DNA of 38,136 bases from the NCBI GenBank assembly GCA_029253285.1, contig JAQWZU010000043.1, positions 1 through 38,136 of the forward strand, in the 5' to 3' direction. Source of the DNA: Akkermansiaceae bacterium (GTDB lineage: Bacteria; Verrucomicrobiota; Verrucomicrobiia; Verrucomicrobiales; Akkermansiaceae). Both the position numbers and the translations under genes were made by a program. Numbering within the stretch: the first letter of the stretch is position 1; each line of letters begins with the position of its first letter. Below the pieces are notes generated by a model. It was not told the origin of the DNA and ran no database searches. It saw only the letters and a program-made list of their open reading frames with translations. This document shows, one piece after another, positions 26,242 through 36,600 of the stretch.

Positions 26242-27629
26242 CGCAACCAACAGTAGAGACTTACCACTACCACTCCGATCAAATTCAGCACAATTCCTTC
26301 CCGCACCATCTTCGGCACAGTGAGATAGCCCGACCCGAAGACTACCGCATTCGGAGCCGTTGCCACTGGCAACATAAAGGCACAACTGGCACTCAAAGCC
26401 GCCGGAAGCATCAGGAACTTGGGATCAAGATCATTGGACAAGGCCACCGCCCCCAAAATCGGCATCATCAAAATTGTGCTCGCGGTATTACTCGTCAACT
26501 CGGTGAGGAAGGTCATCAAAAGGCAAATCGTGAAAATCATTCCCAAAATATGCAAGGTCCCCACTCCACTCAACAAGGACGCAGCCTGCCCGCTCAACCC
26601 GGAACTCTTAATCCCCGAAGCCAGACAAATCCCTCCACTAAACAAGAGAAGCATTCCCCACGGGATTTTCTGCGCCGTCTCCCAGTCCAACAAACGCCCC
26701 TTCTCTCCCACTCTCCCTGATCCATCCGGAATCAGGAACAACAACATCACTCCGATGAAGGCCACCGAAGCATCATTGGCTCCCGGAAGGTTCAGCCAGG
26801 TTTTCCATCCCCCAAAAGGCTCCGACCGAGTCATCCACGACAAGGCCGTCAGCCCAAAAACAATCAAGGTCCTCTTCTCCTCCGCACGCCAAGCACCGCT
26901 TTCAGGAAGCTCAATCTTCTCCCCACCCTTGAGACTCCGACTCAACCAAAGCCACATCAAAGGAATCATGATAATCACAATGGGAACACCATAACTCATC
27001 CACTCCATGAAACTCATCGCCTTCCCCGTCAGTTCTTCATACTGCTCAATAAACACCAAATTCGGCGGGGTTCCGATTGGCGACCCCAATCCACCGATAT
27101 TCGCCGCATACGCCACGCCCATCATAAGCGGAGCAGCCAACTTCGCCGAGTCCTTCGACCCACTCAACACCGCCAAAGCAATCGGAAGCAACATCAAGGT
27201 CGTTGCAGTATTCGAAATCCACATACTCAACGTGGCCGAGGCCAACATAAACCCAAGAACCAACCCCTTCCCGCCACTGCCACCACAAGCCCGCACCATT
27301 CCCAGTGCAATGCGACGATGCACTCCGCTCTTTTCCATTCCCTTCGAAAGCAAAAACCCACCCAGCAACAAAAGCACCAAGGGATGCCCGTAACTCTGCG
27401 CCACCGCTGTCTTCGCAGGCAAAACTCCAAGCAAGGGTAACAAGGCAATCGGAACTAACGAAGCAACCGGAATCGGGACTGCTTCCGTCATCCACCACGT
27501 CGCCGTCAACCAGGCAATCCCCAGCGTCACCGCCGCCTGTCGTTCCATCCCGGAAAAATCCGCAATCCCAAAAATCACCAACGCCGACACCGGCGCCAAC
27601 CAACGGGCAATCGTCCTCACTCGCGACAT
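26238..27629 (-). CDS. SLC13/DASS family sodium:anion symporter
   Basis: 463 residues from ATG 27629 (the frame runs to a TTG at 27665). About 11-12 hydrophobic segments. The two family signatures are present: SNTATTLMLLP in the first half and SNTASTILMMP in the second, plus GSPIGTPPN. These Ser-Asn-Thr motifs bind sodium and the anion's carboxylate or sulfate in structurally known members. Substrates in the family are di- and tricarboxylates or sulfate; sulfate would fit the nearby sulfatase, but that is inference. First gene of the minus-strand cluster, with the CotH gene starting inside its stop codon. The 127-base gap upstream presumably holds the promoter. A relic of a related gene lies at 19573-19641. 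Confidence 0.9.
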   Translation of the reverse strand: MSRVRTIARWLAPVSALVIFGIADFSGMERQAAVTLGIAWLTATWWMTEAVPIPVASLVPIALLPLLGVLPAKTAVAQSYGHPLVLLLLGGFLLSKGMEKSGVHRRIALGMVRACGGSGGKGLVLGFMLASATLSMWISNTATTLMLLPIALAVLSGSKDSAKLAAPLMMGVAYAANIGGLGSPIGTPPNLVFIEQYEELTGKAMSFMEWMSYGVPIVIIMIPLMWLWLSRSLKGGEKIELPESGAWRAEEKRTLIVFGLTALSWMTRSEPFGGWKTWLNLPGANDASVAFIGVMLLFLIPDGSGRVGEKGRLLDWETAQKIPWGMLLLFSGGICLASGIKSSGLSGQAASLLSGVGTLHILGMIFTICLLMTFLTELTSNTASTILMMPILGAVALSNDLDPKFLMLPAALSASCAFMLPVATAPNAVVFGSGYLTVPKMVREGIVLNLIGVVVVSLYCWLR

Positions 27630-27756
27630 GACCGTCAGGAAATGAAACTTTATCACCCCCGACAACGATCAAGTTACATCGGAGACCAAAGGGCGATCAA
27701 TTATCGGTGAAACAACATCGCCAGGTATCACTAATCCGGCTATTGACACCTTTACT

Positions 27757-28503
27757 CTAATCAAGATTACGCCGCTTTTTCGTACTCTCCTCCGGCTGTG
27801 GTGCCGCTGCCATCTTATGAAAGGTATTCGGCACGGGCGCTTCGAATATCATCCGCTCTCCCCGAAAAGGATGATCAAAACTCAAGGTATGGGAGTGCAG
27901 CGCGAGACGCTTGTTATCGCGGATCTTCTTGCCGTATTTCCCGTCCCCCACAATGGGCCACCCTTTATCCGCCAAGTGAACCCGAATCTGATTCTTCCGA
28001 CCTGTCAGTAGCGTAATCTCCAACAAGGCCCTCGTTCCCACTTCCTTGAGCACTTTGTATTCCGTATGGGACAGACGCCCTTTCCGTTTATCCTTCGTCG
28101 AGTATACCCGACGGGCTTCGTTTTCAGCCAGGTAACTCGAAATTTTCCCTTCCTTCGGATCCGGGTGACCTTCCACAAAAGCGAGGTAGGTCTTTTTCGC
28201 CTCCTCCCAGTTTTTCTGGAGCGTCTCCTTGGCCTTCTCCGTTCGCGCAAAAACCAAAGCCCCCGAAGTATCTCGGTCCAGCCGATGCACGATAAAGATC
28301 CTCTCCCTTGATTTGTGGTTCCCCTTCTTCACATAATCATCCAGCGCCGCATGCGCGGTCCTTCCGCCATCACGCCCGGTCCCCATGGTTAGCAACCCCG
28401 CCGCCTTATTGACCACAATGATATCGCGATCCTCATGAAGAATCTCCAGACCCATCGGCTGATGCTTCCGCCGCCGCGCTTTCTTTTTCCCGTGATCTGC
28501 CAC
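27757..28503 (-). CDS. RluA-family pseudouridine synthase
   Basis: 248 residues from the GTG at 28503, which has AAGGTGG suitably placed upstream; an ATG at 28455 (MGLEILHEDRDIIVVNK) is the alternative start. The catalytic motif HRLDRDTSGALVFAR contains the aspartate that attacks the uracil ring. TGRKNQIRVHLA and GWPIVGDGKYG are the usual later motifs. There is no S4 domain. It isomerises specific uridines of rRNA or tRNA; which one cannot be told. The N-terminal 15 residues are lysine/arginine rich. It follows purK on the same strand after about 90 bases. Confidence 0.92.
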   Translation of the reverse strand: MADHGKKKARRRKHQPMGLEILHEDRDIIVVNKAAGLLTMGTGRDGGRTAHAALDDYVKKGNHKSRERIFIVHRLDRDTSGALVFARTEKAKETLQKNWEEAKKTYLAFVEGHPDPKEGKISSYLAENEARRVYSTKDKRKGRLSHTEYKVLKEVGTRALLEITLLTGRKNQIRVHLADKGWPIVGDGKYGKKIRDNKRLALHSHTLSFDHPFRGERMIFEAPVPNTFHKMAAAPQPEESTKKRRNLD

Positions 28504-28593
28504 GCAGCCACCTTCAATGCAATTCACCCCAACCGCAAGCCAAGGCGCACGGAAATGCTCTTCAGGAAACACCGGGTTCAAGCCCGGAAAAAA

Positions 28594-29712
28594 TCACTCC
28601 CCCAACAAATGAAGCTTCAGCCGAATCGCTCGCTCCAGCACACCTTCGCCACCCACCAAATTCAAATGTCCCATCTTCCGACGCTCCCCCGGGTCGCTCT
28701 TGCCGTACAGATGCAGCTTCGCACCCTCTGTCTCAAAAATTGCGGCTGTATCCAACTCACGCGGTTCCCCGCGCCACATATCCCCAAGAAGATTCACCAT
28801 CACGGTCTCGCCATGTAATTCCGTAGATCCCAAGGGCAATCCACAGACCGCCCGAAGCTGTTGCTCGAACTGCGAGGTCACACTCCCGTTCATCGAAAAG
28901 TGCCCCGAGTTGTGCGGTCGCGGCGCCATTTCATTCACAATGACGCGACCTGACTTCTCCACAAAAAATTCCACCGCCAAAAGCCCGCGATACCCCATCG
29001 CATCCGCCAGCTTGATCGCAATCGTCTTGGCATCCCCGAGAATCTCATCCGACACCCGCGCCGGCGCAATTGTGAGATCCAGCATATGATGACGATGCTG
29101 ATTCTCCACCGGAGGAAATGCCAAGCTCTTCCCTTCGGCATCACGAGCCACCAACACGGAAATCTCACATTGAAAATCCACAAAGCCCTCCAGAACCGAC
29201 GGCTGTCCCTCGACACTCTGCCAGGCCTCTGAAAGTTGATCCGCTCCCGTAAGCTTCACCTGCCCCTTGCCGTCATAGCCAAACGCCGCCGTCTTCAGCA
29301 CGCCCACCGGCCCGACCTCTGCGTAGGCCCTTTCCAAATCCTCCAACGAATTCACCAGCGCAAATGGCGCGCAAGGAATCTCATGTTCCCGCAAAAAAGC
29401 CTTCTCCCGCGAACGATGCTGGCTCACGCCAATACTTTCAGCCGAAGGATAAAGTCCAACCTCTCCTTCCACCGCTCTCAAAGTCTTCAGTGGAATATTT
29501 TCAAACTCCACCGTCGCCACATCAACCTGTCCGCAAAACTCAGCACGGGCTACATCATCATCAAAACCCTTCTTGATGAGAACATCGGCCACTCCCTCGG
29601 TCGGCTCCGCCGTCGGGGTGCCACTCCAGACCACCGTGCGAAATCCCATCCGCCGGGCATCGAGACAAAGCATGCGGGCGAGTTGTCCGCCACCAAGAAT
29701 TCCAAGCGTCAT
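28594..29712 (-). CDS. purK: N5-carboxyaminoimidazole ribonucleotide synthase
   Basis: 372 residues with an ATP-grasp fold. Uses ATP and bicarbonate to carboxylate AIR at N5, in de novo purine synthesis. The N-terminal GILGGGQLARMLCLDARRMG is diagnostic of PurK; ATP-grasp segments include KTAAFGYDGKGQVKL and VNEMAPRPHNSGHF, with GNPQ-type substrate contacts replaced by the usual PurK C-terminal domain. The ATG at 29712 shares its A with the TGA of purE (TGATG), so the pair is translationally coupled. Confidence 0.96.
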   Translation of the reverse strand: MTLGILGGGQLARMLCLDARRMGFRTVVWSGTPTAEPTEGVADVLIKKGFDDDVARAEFCGQVDVATVEFENIPLKTLRAVEGEVGLYPSAESIGVSQHRSREKAFLREHEIPCAPFALVNSLEDLERAYAEVGPVGVLKTAAFGYDGKGQVKLTGADQLSEAWQSVEGQPSVLEGFVDFQCEISVLVARDAEGKSLAFPPVENQHRHHMLDLTIAPARVSDEILGDAKTIAIKLADAMGYRGLLAVEFFVEKSGRVIVNEMAPRPHNSGHFSMNGSVTSQFEQQLRAVCGLPLGSTELHGETVMVNLLGDMWRGEPRELDTAAIFETEGAKLHLYGKSDPGERRKMGHLNLVGGEGVLERAIRLKLHLLGE

Positions 29713-30215
29713 CAATCTTGAGGAGGAAGAACTTTTCCAAGAACCGTATCACGTTGATTGTCGCGAAACTCTTGCAACTTCTCCGCAAGTCCCACGTCCG
29801 AAGTTGCCAAAATCGATACCGCCGAAAGCCCGGCATTCCCCGCTCCGGCCTCACCGATCGCGAAAGTCGCCACCGGAATCCCTTTCGGCATCTGCACGAT
29901 CGACAAAAGCGAATCCATCCCACTCAGCGCCCGGGACTTCACCGGAACTCCCAATACGGGTAAAATCGTCATCGAGGCCACCATTCCCGGCAAATGCGCT
30001 GCCCCTCCGGCCCCGGCAATAATCACATTCAGTCCACGATCCTGCGCGGTCTTGGAATATTCCACCAACAAGTCCGGAGTCCGATGCGCGCTCACAACCT
30101 TGGTTTCATAAGGAACTCCGAATTCCTCGAGAACCTCGACCGCTTTTTCCATCGTCGGCCAATCGGAATCACTTCCCATGACCACTCCCACCAAGGGCTG
30201 TTGTGTATCGCTCAC
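29712..30215 (-). CDS. purE: N5-carboxyaminoimidazole ribonucleotide mutase
   Basis: 167 residues. Converts N5-CAIR, the PurK product, to CAIR. The motifs [18 protein letters not shown] and [12 protein letters not shown] form the class I PurE active site, with the catalytic histidine in SAHRTP. It starts at a GTG (30215) without a clear Shine-Dalgarno; later ATGs would remove the first strand. First gene of the purE-purK pair, 44 bases downstream of the carbonic-anhydrase relic on the same strand. Confidence 0.96.
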   Translation of the reverse strand: MSDTQQPLVGVVMGSDSDWPTMEKAVEVLEEFGVPYETKVVSAHRTPDLLVEYSKTAQDRGLNVIIAGAGGAAHLPGMVASMTILPVLGVPVKSRALSGMDSLLSIVQMPKGIPVATFAIGEAGAGNAGLSAVSILATSDVGLAEKLQEFRDNQRDTVLGKVLPPQD

Positions 30216-30259
30216 GGGGGCAATAACACTCGATTACGCCTCCTTTGGCAAGACCCGCC

Positions 30260-30559
30260 TCACGAGGTAAGCGGATCGGCCAAACCTTTGAGCCTTCCGT
30301 TACTCGACCCGTATATCCAGCTGTGGACATTCACATCCTGCCCGCTGGACCAGGCATCCCTGATAATATTGGTTCGGCTCACATTTCTAGCTTGAGCCAA
30401 CACATTCAATGCACAGAGCCGGTTGAGCCTTTCTTTACCCGATAAAGCACTCAATTGGTCCTCGTTGCCCTCCATTTTCTCAGCCCAACGTTTATTATTT
30501 TCAAAAAGAGTCGGCAATGTCTTCACGACGCGACCCTCACGAGAAATTTCCGTAGCCAT
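30260..30559 (-). pseudogene. Internally deleted beta-class carbonic anhydrase (catalytic core missing), open frame kept
   Basis: A 99-residue open frame that joins two separate parts of a beta-carbonic anhydrase. Residues about 16-30 (TLFENNKRWAEKM) match the N-terminal helix that precedes the active site. Residues about 36-92 (LSALSGKERLNRLCALNVLAQ, then IIRDAWSSGQDVNVHSWIYG) match the region after it. The whole core is absent: no CxDSR, no HRNVAN, no CGHxxCG, hence no zinc ligand. The family is normally about 200-220 residues, so roughly 100 residues are missing, in frame. The start has a good Shine-Dalgarno (AAGGGG, five bases before ATG) and no frameshift or stop interrupts it. It may be a recent deletion allele, an assembly error, or a retained small protein. 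No carbonic anhydrase activity is expected. Confidence 0.8.
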
Positions 30560-30586
30560 AAGCGCCCCTTGCTCTTAAAAGAAGTC

Positions 30587-31939
30587 ATGGACTCGCTCTT
30601 TCTCCCGGAAGAATCTCAGTCCGAACCGTCGTCGCCCGGAAACAACGAACCCCTCGCCGCCCGGATGCGACCTCGCTTCATTGAGGAAATCGCCGGACAG
30701 CAACACATCCTCGCCGAAGGGAAGCTCCTTCGCCGCGCCATCGAAGCCGACCGCTTCACCTCACTCATTTTCTATGGACCACCGGGTACGGGAAAGACCA
30801 CTCTCGCCAACGTCATCGCCCGCTCCACCGGATCCCGCTTCGAATCCCTCAACGGCGTCGAATCAAACGTCGCCGAAATCCGCGCCAAAATCGAAGCCGC
30901 TCGAACATATTCACAGCTCCGCGACCAATCGACCGTCCTCTTTATCGACGAAATTCACCGCTTCAACAAAGCCCAGCAAGACACTCTCCTCCCTCACCTC
31001 GAACGCGGCACCGTTCGCTTCATTGGAGCCACCACGCACAATCCCTATTTCTACGTCAATTCCCCCCTCGTCTCCCGCTCCCAGGTTTTCCAACTCGAAC
31101 CCGTCGCCACCGAGGACCTTCTCCCTCTTCTCCACCGAGCCATCACCGACGATGAACGCGGCTTCGGATCGCTCAAGATCGACGCCCATCCCGATGCCCT
31201 CGAACATCTCGCCACTAAGGCCGACGGCGACGCCCGCAAAGCCCTCACCGCCCTCGAACTAGCTATCCTCACGACACCGAAAACCGACGACACTATTGTC
31301 CTCGACCTCGCCATTGCTGAGGAATCAATCCAAGAAAAAGCCGTCCTCTATGATTCCGACGGCGACCAGCACTACGACACCATCTCCGCCTTCATCAAAT
31401 CCATCCGTGGCTCCGACCCCGATGCCGCCCTCTACTGGCTCGCAAAAATGCTCCACGCTGGCGAAGACCCGCGCTTCATTGCCCGACGGCTCGTCATTTC
31501 AGCTTCCGAAGACATCGGCCTTGCTGACTCCACTGCTCTGCAAGTTGCCGTCTCCGCCCAACAGGCCCTCGACTTCATCGGCATGCCTGAAGGACGCATC
31601 ACCCTGGCCCACGCCACCGTCCACCTCGCCACCGCTCCCAAATCCAACAGCGCCTACGCTGCCCTCGGTGCCGCCCAGGCCGACATTGCCAGCGGGGCAA
31701 CCTTGAAAGTCCCCGAGCACCTTCGCACAAGATTCCGTAAAAAACTCGCCGAAGAATCGGGAGCCGACAAAGCCGCGATGCAGTACCTCTACTCACACGA
31801 CTACGAAGGAAACTTCACCCCTCAATCCTACCTCCCCGAAGGCCGCCGCTACTATGAACCCACCGCCAACGGCATGGAAAAACGCATCAAAGACCGCATC
31901 GACTTCTGGAAGAGCCAATTTGAGAGTGACTCAAAGTGA
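30587..31939 (+). CDS. rarA: Replication-associated recombination protein A (AAA+ ATPase)
   Basis: 450 residues from the ATG at 30587; the open frame extends 44 codons upstream but without homology. Walker A GPPGTGKT is at 64-71 and Walker B LFIDEIHRF at 118-126; sensor-1 GATTHNP follows at 147-153. The C-terminal part (DPDAALYWLAKMLHAGEDPRFIARRL, QALDFIGMPEGRITLAHA, DYEGNF) is the tetramerisation region of the RarA/MgsA/WRNIP1 group, which acts at stalled replication forks with SSB. Its start is only 27 bases from the divergent start of the carbonic-anhydrase relic, so promoter elements must lie within one of the coding regions. Confidence 0.95.
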   Translation: MDSLFLPEESQSEPSSPGNNEPLAARMRPRFIEEIAGQQHILAEGKLLRRAIEADRFTSLIFYGPPGTGKTTLANVIARSTGSRFESLNGVESNVAEIRAKIEAARTYSQLRDQSTVLFIDEIHRFNKAQQDTLLPHLERGTVRFIGATTHNPYFYVNSPLVSRSQVFQLEPVATEDLLPLLHRAITDDERGFGSLKIDAHPDALEHLATKADGDARKALTALELAILTTPKTDDTIVLDLAIAEESIQEKAVLYDSDGDQHYDTISAFIKSIRGSDPDAALYWLAKMLHAGEDPRFIARRLVISASEDIGLADSTALQVAVSAQQALDFIGMPEGRITLAHATVHLATAPKSNSAYAALGAAQADIASGATLKVPEHLRTRFRKKLAEESGADKAAMQYLYSHDYEGNFTPQSYLPEGRRYYEPTANGMEKRIKDRIDFWKSQFESDSK

Positions 31940-31945
31940 CTCAAA
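31926..31945 (+). repeat. Perfect 10-base tandem repeat across the rarA stop codon
   Basis: GTGACTCAAA occurs twice in a row. The rarA stop codon TGA lies in the second copy. It is probably a small slippage duplication. The convergent 72-base gap to prmA shows no strong hairpin. Confidence 0.6.
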
Positions 31946-32011
31946 GGAGCCACGACTCCCACCATCACCTCTCAACAAAGTTCACATTCGCGTGGTCCGC
32001 ATTCAAAGAAC

Positions 32012-32857
32012 TCAAGCAGCAGCCACATCGAAAGTTGCCGTGACCCACTTGCCTTTTTCGGTATGGCTCAGCAGTTCAAAACCACAATCCCCCGCCGTCT
32101 TTTCCACATCCGGCCACTGATCAGAAAGAATCCCCGAAAGAATCAATCGTCCGTCTTCCTTAATCCACCTCCGCATTAGCGGCAGCGCCTCAATCAACAC
32201 CGCCGCGAAAAGGTTCGCCGCGATCACTTTAAACTTCTTCCGGTTCTTCCAGGAAAATACGTCCTCCTCAAACATCGCGATGTCTGAGACACCGTTTCGT
32301 TCGATATTGAGAGTCGCTACTTCCACAGCCTTCGCATCAAAGTCAAAAGCCTTCACTTCCCCCGCTCCCAAGAGTCGAGCCGCAATCGCTAACACTCCAC
32401 TCCCAGTTCCAAGATCTAAAAAACTCCAGCCCTCCTTCTCCTGCTCCCGCGAACAATCAACCAACCGCCGCAAACAAGTCGCCGTCGTCGGGTGATCCCC
32501 CGTTCCGAAGGCCATTTCCGCCGGAATCACAATGACATCACGACCCGCATGCTTCGTCTTCAGTTTCTCAATCTCCTTCTCATCCTCGAGTTGCGAAATC
32601 ACGAACCGGTCCCGGATTAATATCGCCTCCGCCTTCGGCGCGCTCATCGCCACCCAGTTGGCTTTTTTAAGCTCTCTAACAGATCCCCCGAATTGTTTCT
32701 GAATCTTGAGAGCCTCCTCTTCACCCTCACAATAAACCTCAACCCGGACCGACTTTCCCCCTTTTATCTCCGAGATCACCGAATTTGGATTTCCGTAAAA
32801 CCGCTCTTCCCACGCATCGGTCCACTTCACCGCCGACAGTTTGGACCAAACCCACAT
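32012..32857 (-). CDS. prmA: Ribosomal protein L11 methyltransferase family protein
   Basis: 281 residues from ATG 32857 (MWVWSKLSAVKWTDAWEERF), with AGG seven bases upstream; an ATG at 32881 is possible. The N-terminal substrate-recognition domain is followed by the PrmA signature AFGTGDHPTTATCLRRL at 116-132 and the SAM-binding motif FLDLGTGSGVLAIAA at 146-160, then VIAANLFAAVLIEALP (NxxxxxL motif IV region). The enzyme class trimethylates lysines and the N-terminus of ribosomal protein L11. Slightly short against the Escherichia coli enzyme (293 residues). Confidence 0.88.
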   Translation of the reverse strand: MWVWSKLSAVKWTDAWEERFYGNPNSVISEIKGGKSVRVEVYCEGEEEALKIQKQFGGSVRELKKANWVAMSAPKAEAILIRDRFVISQLEDEKEIEKLKTKHAGRDVIVIPAEMAFGTGDHPTTATCLRRLVDCSREQEKEGWSFLDLGTGSGVLAIAARLLGAGEVKAFDFDAKAVEVATLNIERNGVSDIAMFEEDVFSWKNRKKFKVIAANLFAAVLIEALPLMRRWIKEDGRLILSGILSDQWPDVEKTAGDCGFELLSHTEKGKWVTATFDVAAA

Positions 32858-32949
32858 GGACCTAGAATTATAATTAACCATTCCTCAAGCAAGCTCCAAC
32901 AGATTAATGAATCCTAATCTTAAACCCCTCAAAAATAGCTCCTCTCAAT

Positions 32950-33588
32950 TCACTCAATCAAATGCCCCGTATATCCGGCATCCACGAGCAAATGAAAAGC
33001 CTCCCTCACTCGATCCGGAATTTCCTGCTCCGTCATAAACCCCATCGCAGGATATCTCATAATACGCTCCAAATCCCCCACCATGATGTGAATTAACATC
33101 TCCTTGGGAACGACCTCGTTACAGTATTCCTCCAGCGTTAACTTCGGCGAGGTCACTTCTACATGAAGCTGCGGCCATTGTTTCGAAATCGCGGCAAAGG
33201 TTCGCCTTTCCATATTGGGCTTCTGGACCGCAATTACCCGACTGATTTCAATCCCCCGGCCCTCTAACAAGGCCCGGGTGAACCTGACATTCTCTCCGGT
33301 GTTCGTTGAGCGATTCTCAATCAAGATCACTTCTTCCGGCACACCCAACTCCATCGCTCTTTCGGCGAATAGATCCGCCTCGGGCCTTTCAAAAATTTCC
33401 GCCGTGAAATTCCCCAACCCACCCGACATCACGATCAGAGGAGCCATCCCGGCATGCCATAGCTCGGCCACCCGATCAGCCACGCGGAGGTCCAAACTCC
33501 CAAGCGCCCAGATCAGCTCGCAGGGCTCCAACTCATGGTTCATGAGATGGTAGTCCCAAATTTGCCGGGCAGCCTCATCCAAAGTCAT
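32950..33588 (-). CDS. YdcF-like (DUF218) protein
   Basis: 212 residues of the DUF218/YdcF family. The pattern ALGSLDLRVADRVAELWHAGMAP, then VMSGGLGN, then ENRSTNTGENVRF is typical; in Escherichia coli YdcF the equivalent glycine/serine/asparagine residues bind S-adenosylmethionine, though the biological role is unknown. There is no membrane anchor here, unlike ElyC/SanA relatives, so it is cytoplasmic. It starts at ATG 33588, 32 bases after the giant CotH-like gene stop on the same strand, and may be read from that transcript. Confidence 0.82.
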   Translation of the reverse strand: MTLDEAARQIWDYHLMNHELEPCELIWALGSLDLRVADRVAELWHAGMAPLIVMSGGLGNFTAEIFERPEADLFAERAMELGVPEEVILIENRSTNTGENVRFTRALLEGRGIEISRVIAVQKPNMERRTFAAISKQWPQLHVEVTSPKLTLEEYCNEVVPKEMLIHIMVGDLERIMRYPAMGFMTEQEIPDRVREAFHLLVDAGYTGHLIE

Positions 33589-33620
33589 CGCTTTAGCTCA
33601 ATTTCTACCGACACCAAAAG

Positions 33621-36600
33621 TTAACGCACTGAGATTTTCAGCCGGAGGAAGTAGCGGGTCTCTCCGGCGATCGGAGTAGCGAGGCGATAAACGCCCGGAG
33701 ACACCTCGACCCCATCTTCGTCCACCCAGGCCTCCAGTTCTGTTGATGACTGAATCTGAAAATCAACATCCGTGGCATCGACGTTTTGGTCAAATTGCAG
33801 GGTCAAATAATCCGCACCTTCGAAATCCACGCTTCCGGGAACGAGAGCATTGTAATTGGGTACATTCGGCGATGTTCCGAGGGCATACTCAACCAAAGCC
33901 GCAAGACCATCAAGATCGGCGTCTTCGTCATCGCTCGTCACCCCGTTCGCGACCTTCCAGATCGCTAATCCGGACTCAGCAATCGTATCGGCAACACCTG
34001 GCCCTCCACCAACTGTTGTATGAGCACCCCAACTTTCTGGTAGTGAATGATCAGGGACACTCTCAGCATTTCGCAACACCAGGGATGCTCCATTATCATC
34101 AGCGGCAGCCGGCCAAGGCGAATTATCGCCGAAGTCCAACTCGTGCAAGACACCCACCCCCTCAAGATCGAGCGAAAGTCGCTCTCCACCGTTATTGAGT
34201 TTTCCGAAATACTCACCGGCAATCGCAACGCCCTCGCCATAACGCGCGGCGAAAGCCTCGACATCCTGAACAAGAACCGCGCGTGCTCCGGGATCAAGCA
34301 GACTCTCGGGACCAAAGGCAAATGACACTCCATCAGAAAAGTGAACTCCCTCGAGCTCAAGCGGCTGGGTTCCCACATTCAGAAGTTCGATAAATTCATA
34401 ATCGTCCCGATCAGTGGACACCGCAATCTCCGCCGCACTTGTCGGTTCGGCCGGATGATAGTGAATCTCAGAGATGACCAACTTGTCAGCCGAAGCCGGA
34501 ATCGAGTTGATACTGAAGAAAGTCGAGGTCAACGCACTCCACTCACTCGACCCCGAGTTATAGGCCCGCGCCCTAAACTGCGAGGCCGCATTGAGAGCGA
34601 CCGGTATAGTCCGGTTGGTGCCGTTGGTTGCTTCGATCTCACCCCGAAGGCGCAGGTCAAAACTGACATCCGAACTCGTGGCACTCTGATTGTGGACCTC
34701 AACCGCAATGACATTCTCTCCCGGGATGAAATTGGCGGTAGATAATTCGTAGCGGAAAAAAGCATTTTCATCTGGCGTGCTACTGGTCGCATAGACGTCG
34801 TAGGCCGCATTTTCCGGTAGATTCGTCGTGCGAACGACCTCGACTCCATTCACGTAGACCGCCGCTCCGTCGTCGTAGAGAAGGTCCAAATCGAATCGAG
34901 AGAAAGAACTCGGATTGGGGATTACAACTTTATGTCGGAAATAGGACGTTGCATTTCGCTGAGGCCCGGGTGTTTCCAGATCGACATCTACGGAACCGAT
35001 TAGCTGCCCCTCATCACCCTCGTTATAGCCAAGCTCCGATGGGCCTTCGGCCCAAGCGGCATCATTAAACCCACTGGCATACCAGGCCGTTCCCTGATTA
35101 GAGCCGTCATCGAGATACTTCCATAGAGCCCCTGTCAGAACGAAATCTTCCGGGGTTGGCACTCCGTCATCAAAAGGAGCGAGCACCGCATCAGGGCTGA
35201 TCGCTCCACCGGGAAGACGCGGATCACTCCCGTCGAGAGTGTAATAAATGGCAAAGGCATCCGTGGTCATGGTCACGCCGGCACCCGGAGCTACCGATCC
35301 CCCGTGCTGGGAAAGCACGGGCGCCACAATATTCGGATACATGTTGGCGGACTTCAGGAGGCCCAGTCGACTCAACGAAAGATTCGGAAAGTGGTTATTG
35401 ACCAAATTATTTTGATACGCGAGCCACTGCGATGGAGTCCGGTTGGGGGTCCCATTGACGAATTTCCATCGCGCAGCTTCGGCGATGTAACTCAAACTAC
35501 ATTCATCAATACGATGCTGTAATCGAGCGATATTCCTCTCCGCAGTCAGAGCACCATCATTAAAGAAGCGCTTATGAATCTGATCCGCCAGAACGATTTT
35601 ATAATCCGGATCTCCCTCGCTGCGAAACTCGGTCAGTGCACTCAAGGGGCCGTTGTGAGTCACGTTGTGGTTTCCATTGGGAGTCCGCAAATAGCCATCG
35701 GCATCCTTGACGTAAAACTTAAAGCCCTCCCCATTTTCAAGAGAACCCGCTGCCCGGAATTCGCTCTCGGAATTCCCCATCGTCCATAACAACATGAAGT
35801 CGATGAGATTGGGAACATCGAGCATATCCTTGACCGAACCATAAGGACTCGCACCACCCAGAAGATTCCGCATCGTCACCCAATTAGTCAGGTCACCATC
35901 TTGAAGTTGTTGCAGACCGGGGTTACCGAATTCCGACCCCGAATTATTGGCATTAATGGTATCATATTCCTCCTCCTTCCCCGGAAGATAATCCGCGGAA
36001 AATGCCGCATCCCATCGTTCGCGTAGATGATACTGCCCGCGATATTTTCCGTTAAAATACAAATGTACGAAGCGCCCGTGGGTTGAAAGATTTCCCATAT
36101 CAAGCATCGCGTCATCAGTATAGCGGTTCGAAAGGTAAGCTCCCCGGTTGATCATATCGTGATTCCCCGCTCGCAAATCAAGTGCATCGAAATCTTCAGT
36201 CGGAGGAATCTCGTAGCCTGTCTCTTCGAACAATGGATATTCGAGGCGGCTGGGACCATACTCGGAGCGAAAATGCAGACGAATACTACGTTTTTGAAAA
36301 TTGGTAAAATAAGATCCGTAACGCACCACACCCGCATCGACCTGTTTTGCGCCCGTTTCAAAATTGAGAAGTTCGACCGAAACGGGGAGCTCGGTTCGAT
36401 CAATATCCGAGCCATCAAAGGTCAATGAAACCGTGGGGATAGAGCCAAGCGCATCAATCATCTGCGGTCCATAAACCGGATCCTGCGTGATCGAAGTCGC
36501 CATCTCCGGTTGCGTCACCACGTCAGCCCTGAAGATATAGGAGTGCGTATCGACATTTGTTGAGAGAAAGCCTTCCCGATAGGCCATCGCCCGAATCACC

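Noticed and set aside
26242-26385. N-terminal extension of the giant CotH frame upstream of 26241
   Set aside because: It lies inside the SLC13 coding region and precedes a clear signal peptide; the ATG overlapping the transporter stop is the better start.
27692-27722. GGCGAT/ATCGCC inverted repeat upstream of the SLC13 gene
   Set aside because: Six-base arms with a 19-base loop and no T-run; too weak to call a terminator or operator.
27743-27748. TTGACA resembling a -35 box on the plus strand
   Set aside because: Both adjacent genes run on the minus strand, and no plus-strand gene follows; chance match.
30455-30586. 44-codon upstream extension of rarA
   Set aside because: No similarity to RarA N-termini and it overlaps the divergent carbonic-anhydrase relic; homology starts just after ATG 30587.
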